Source of the DNA: an uncultured Alphaproteobacteria bacterium
GTDB lineage: Bacteria; Pseudomonadota; Alphaproteobacteria; CAAHEQ01; UBA3637
Direction of reading: 5' to 3'
Length of the DNA stretch: 6,007 nucleotides
NCBI GenBank assembly: GCA_944391545.1
Contig: CALXTZ010000083.1
Span: 1-6,007, forward strand
The position numbers were made by a program, and so were the translations under genes. The notes under the pieces were generated by a model, which saw only the letters and a list, made by a program, of their open reading frames with translations, ran no database searches and was not told the DNA's origin. This document shows positions 4,820-6,007 of the stretch, piece after piece. Every line of letters starts with the position of its first letter. Within the stretch, counting starts at the first letter, position 1.

Positions 4820-6007
4820 TTATTTTCGGGCGCTGACCAGATAGCCTTTTGCTCGGCCGGCGCCTTCTTTTCTTAAGTCGACTTCTTGAACCGACCAGGT
4901 AAAATGCAGGTGAGACAATAAGCGTTCTACATATTCTTTTTGATGCAGATAACGTCCGAACGGCGTGATTTGATAATCGGCTTTATCAGGGTTGGCTTCA
5001 ACCGTAAACAGGAATAGTCCCTTTGCTTTTAAATGTTGATGTACTTCTTTAAAAACATCATCTAACTTATTCATATAACAAAAAACATCTGCGGCGATGA
5101 TGAGGTCAAATTTCATCTTGGTATGGGTTAAATAATCCAATATATCTTTTTGTTCCAAGACATCGTAATCGCGGGTTTGTCGAGCTATTTCAAGCATTCG
5201 AGCCGATGCATCGACACCGATGAGTTTCTTTGCAATCGGTTTTAAAAAGGAACTGCATGCGCCGGTGCCGCATCCTAAATCCAAAATCGTCAGGTTCGTT
5301 TGCGTGGGAAGTATGGATTGAATGAGTGAAGGGACACGGCAATCCAGTTCTTTCATTTTATCGTCATAGCTGTCGGCAAAAGCGTTGTAAAAAGTTTGAA
5401 CATAGGAAAACAATGTGTCATCATCGGGTTGACCGGTAAAAGCATTCAATGTGTGTCGTGCCAACGGATGATCCGGGAAATGCTTCACCCATCCTTGTGC
5501 AAAACGGCCTGCTTCTTTGGCTTCGTTTTTCCCTTTTGCAAACCATTTGGGAAGCAGGGAAGCCAATCGAACATGAACCTGTTCCGGATAGGCTTTTTGA
5601 GATAAAACATTAAAGTAAAGGCCGGCGGCTTCTTCGTATTCTTCCAAATCTTCCAAGACAACGGCCAGGTTAAAGCACGCTTCCAAATGTTTCGGGTCAA
5701 TGATGAAAACTTGTCTGTAGGTTTCCAAAGCCTCGTTCACGCGGCCCGTTTTGTAAAGCAGAGCGCCGAGATTATTGTAAGCATTGGCAAAGTTGTGGTC
5801 GCAGCGGATTGCGTCGCGATAGGCTTGCTCGGCTTCATCCGAGCGATTCATTTTTTCCAGAACAAGCCCTTTGTTAAAGTAAGCTTCTTTGGAAAAACGA
5901 TTTGCCAAAACGGCTTTGTCAAAAGCGGCCAGAGCTTCTTCATCGCGCCCTTTTACCGCTAATAGCCGACCGTAATCATTCCAGTAAAGAGCTTCATCCG
6001 GATGAAG
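4820..6007 (-). CDS. TPR-repeat protein with C-terminal SAM-dependent methyltransferase domain (partial, N-terminus beyond the right edge)
   Basis: This is a probable cytoplasmic methyltransferase of the COG4976 type (TPR plus methyltransferase); the substrate is unknown. The frame is open to the right edge. The 33 codons upstream of 5908 continue a perfect TPR unit, so the TTG at 5908 is an internal Leu codon and not a start. Numbering from the edge, four 34-residue TPRs occupy about 3-36, 37-70, 71-104 and 105-138. A linker with YVQTFYNAFADSYDD (about 202-216) follows, as in this family. The class I methyltransferase domain then shows motif I ILDLGCGTG (241-249), acidic loop GVDASARMLEIAR (264-276), and motif IV-like DLIIAADVFCYM (301-312). 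The TPRs presumably bind a protein partner or substrate; that is inference. The end of the domain is intact (ARK then stop). The gene may belong to an unrelated transcript entering from the right. Confidence 0.93.
   Translation of the reverse strand, partial: LHPDEALYWNDYGRLLAVKGRDEEALAAFDKAVLANRFSKEAYFNKGLVLEKMNRSDEAEQAYRDAIRCDHNFANAYNNLGALLYKTGRVNEALETYRQVFIIDPKHLEACFNLAVVLEDLEEYEEAAGLYFNVLSQKAYPEQVHVRLASLLPKWFAKGKNEAKEAGRFAQGWVKHFPDHPLARHTLNAFTGQPDDDTLFSYVQTFYNAFADSYDDKMKELDCRVPSLIQSILPTQTNLTILDLGCGTGACSSFLKPIAKKLIGVDASARMLEIARQTRDYDVLEQKDILDYLTHTKMKFDLIIAADVFCYMNKLDDVFKEVHQHLKAKGLFLFTVEANPDKADYQITPFGRYLHQKEYVERLLSHLHFTWSVQEVDLRKEGAGRAKGYLVSARK

Noticed and set aside
5396..5962. Open frames at 5396-5605 (plus), 5485-5700 (minus) and 5687-5962 (plus)
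   Set aside because: They are shadows of the TPR region of the methyltransferase gene.

Overview
The window looks like chromosomal DNA of an alphaproteobacterium of moderate to low GC, with A/T-rich intergenic gaps and many AAA/TTT codons. Two things suggest this. rpiB sits directly upstream of glyA with overlapping stop and start codons, an order common in Alphaproteobacteria. RuvX also carries a short N-terminal extension before its RNase H-like core, as alphaproteobacterial members often do. The lineage call is an inference from gene content, with no marker-gene search behind it.

Left part (1-1833) is core metabolism and DNA maintenance. On the minus strand rpiB (872-1318) leads into glyA (875 down to the left edge, C-terminus missing); the stop and start overlap as ATGA, so the two are probably translationally coupled. 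Divergent from them is ruvX (1375-1833, plus). A probable sigma-70-type promoter for rpiB-glyA straddles the ruvX start codon.

Middle part (1834-4817) is an accessory block of three plus-strand genes of unknown function. It opens with a textbook TTGACA-N16-TATAAT promoter four bases after the ruvX stop. The first (1903-2901, 332 aa) and third (3996-4817, 273 aa) genes are diverged paralogues: they share the N-terminal region, a GRTVF...LP motif and the C-terminal unit, and both are built from degenerate helical units of about 33-38 residues with ankyrin-like hints. Between them lies a 319-aa basic, Tyr/Lys-rich protein resembling MORN_2/YwqK-type beta repeats (2932-3891). The third gene has its own TTGACA-N17-TATGCT promoter.

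Right part (4820-6007, minus) is a gene open at the right edge. It encodes a TPR-array protein fused to a class I SAM-dependent methyltransferase (COG4976-like). It converges on the third accessory gene with only two bases between the stop codons and no visible terminator.

The best lead for something undescribed is the accessory trio: two paralogous solenoid-like proteins flanking a MORN-like protein, each paralogue behind its own strong promoter. No catalytic motif, signal peptide or mobile-element hallmark was found in them, so no function is assigned. No tRNA, rRNA, CRISPR, IS or clear rho-independent terminator was seen.
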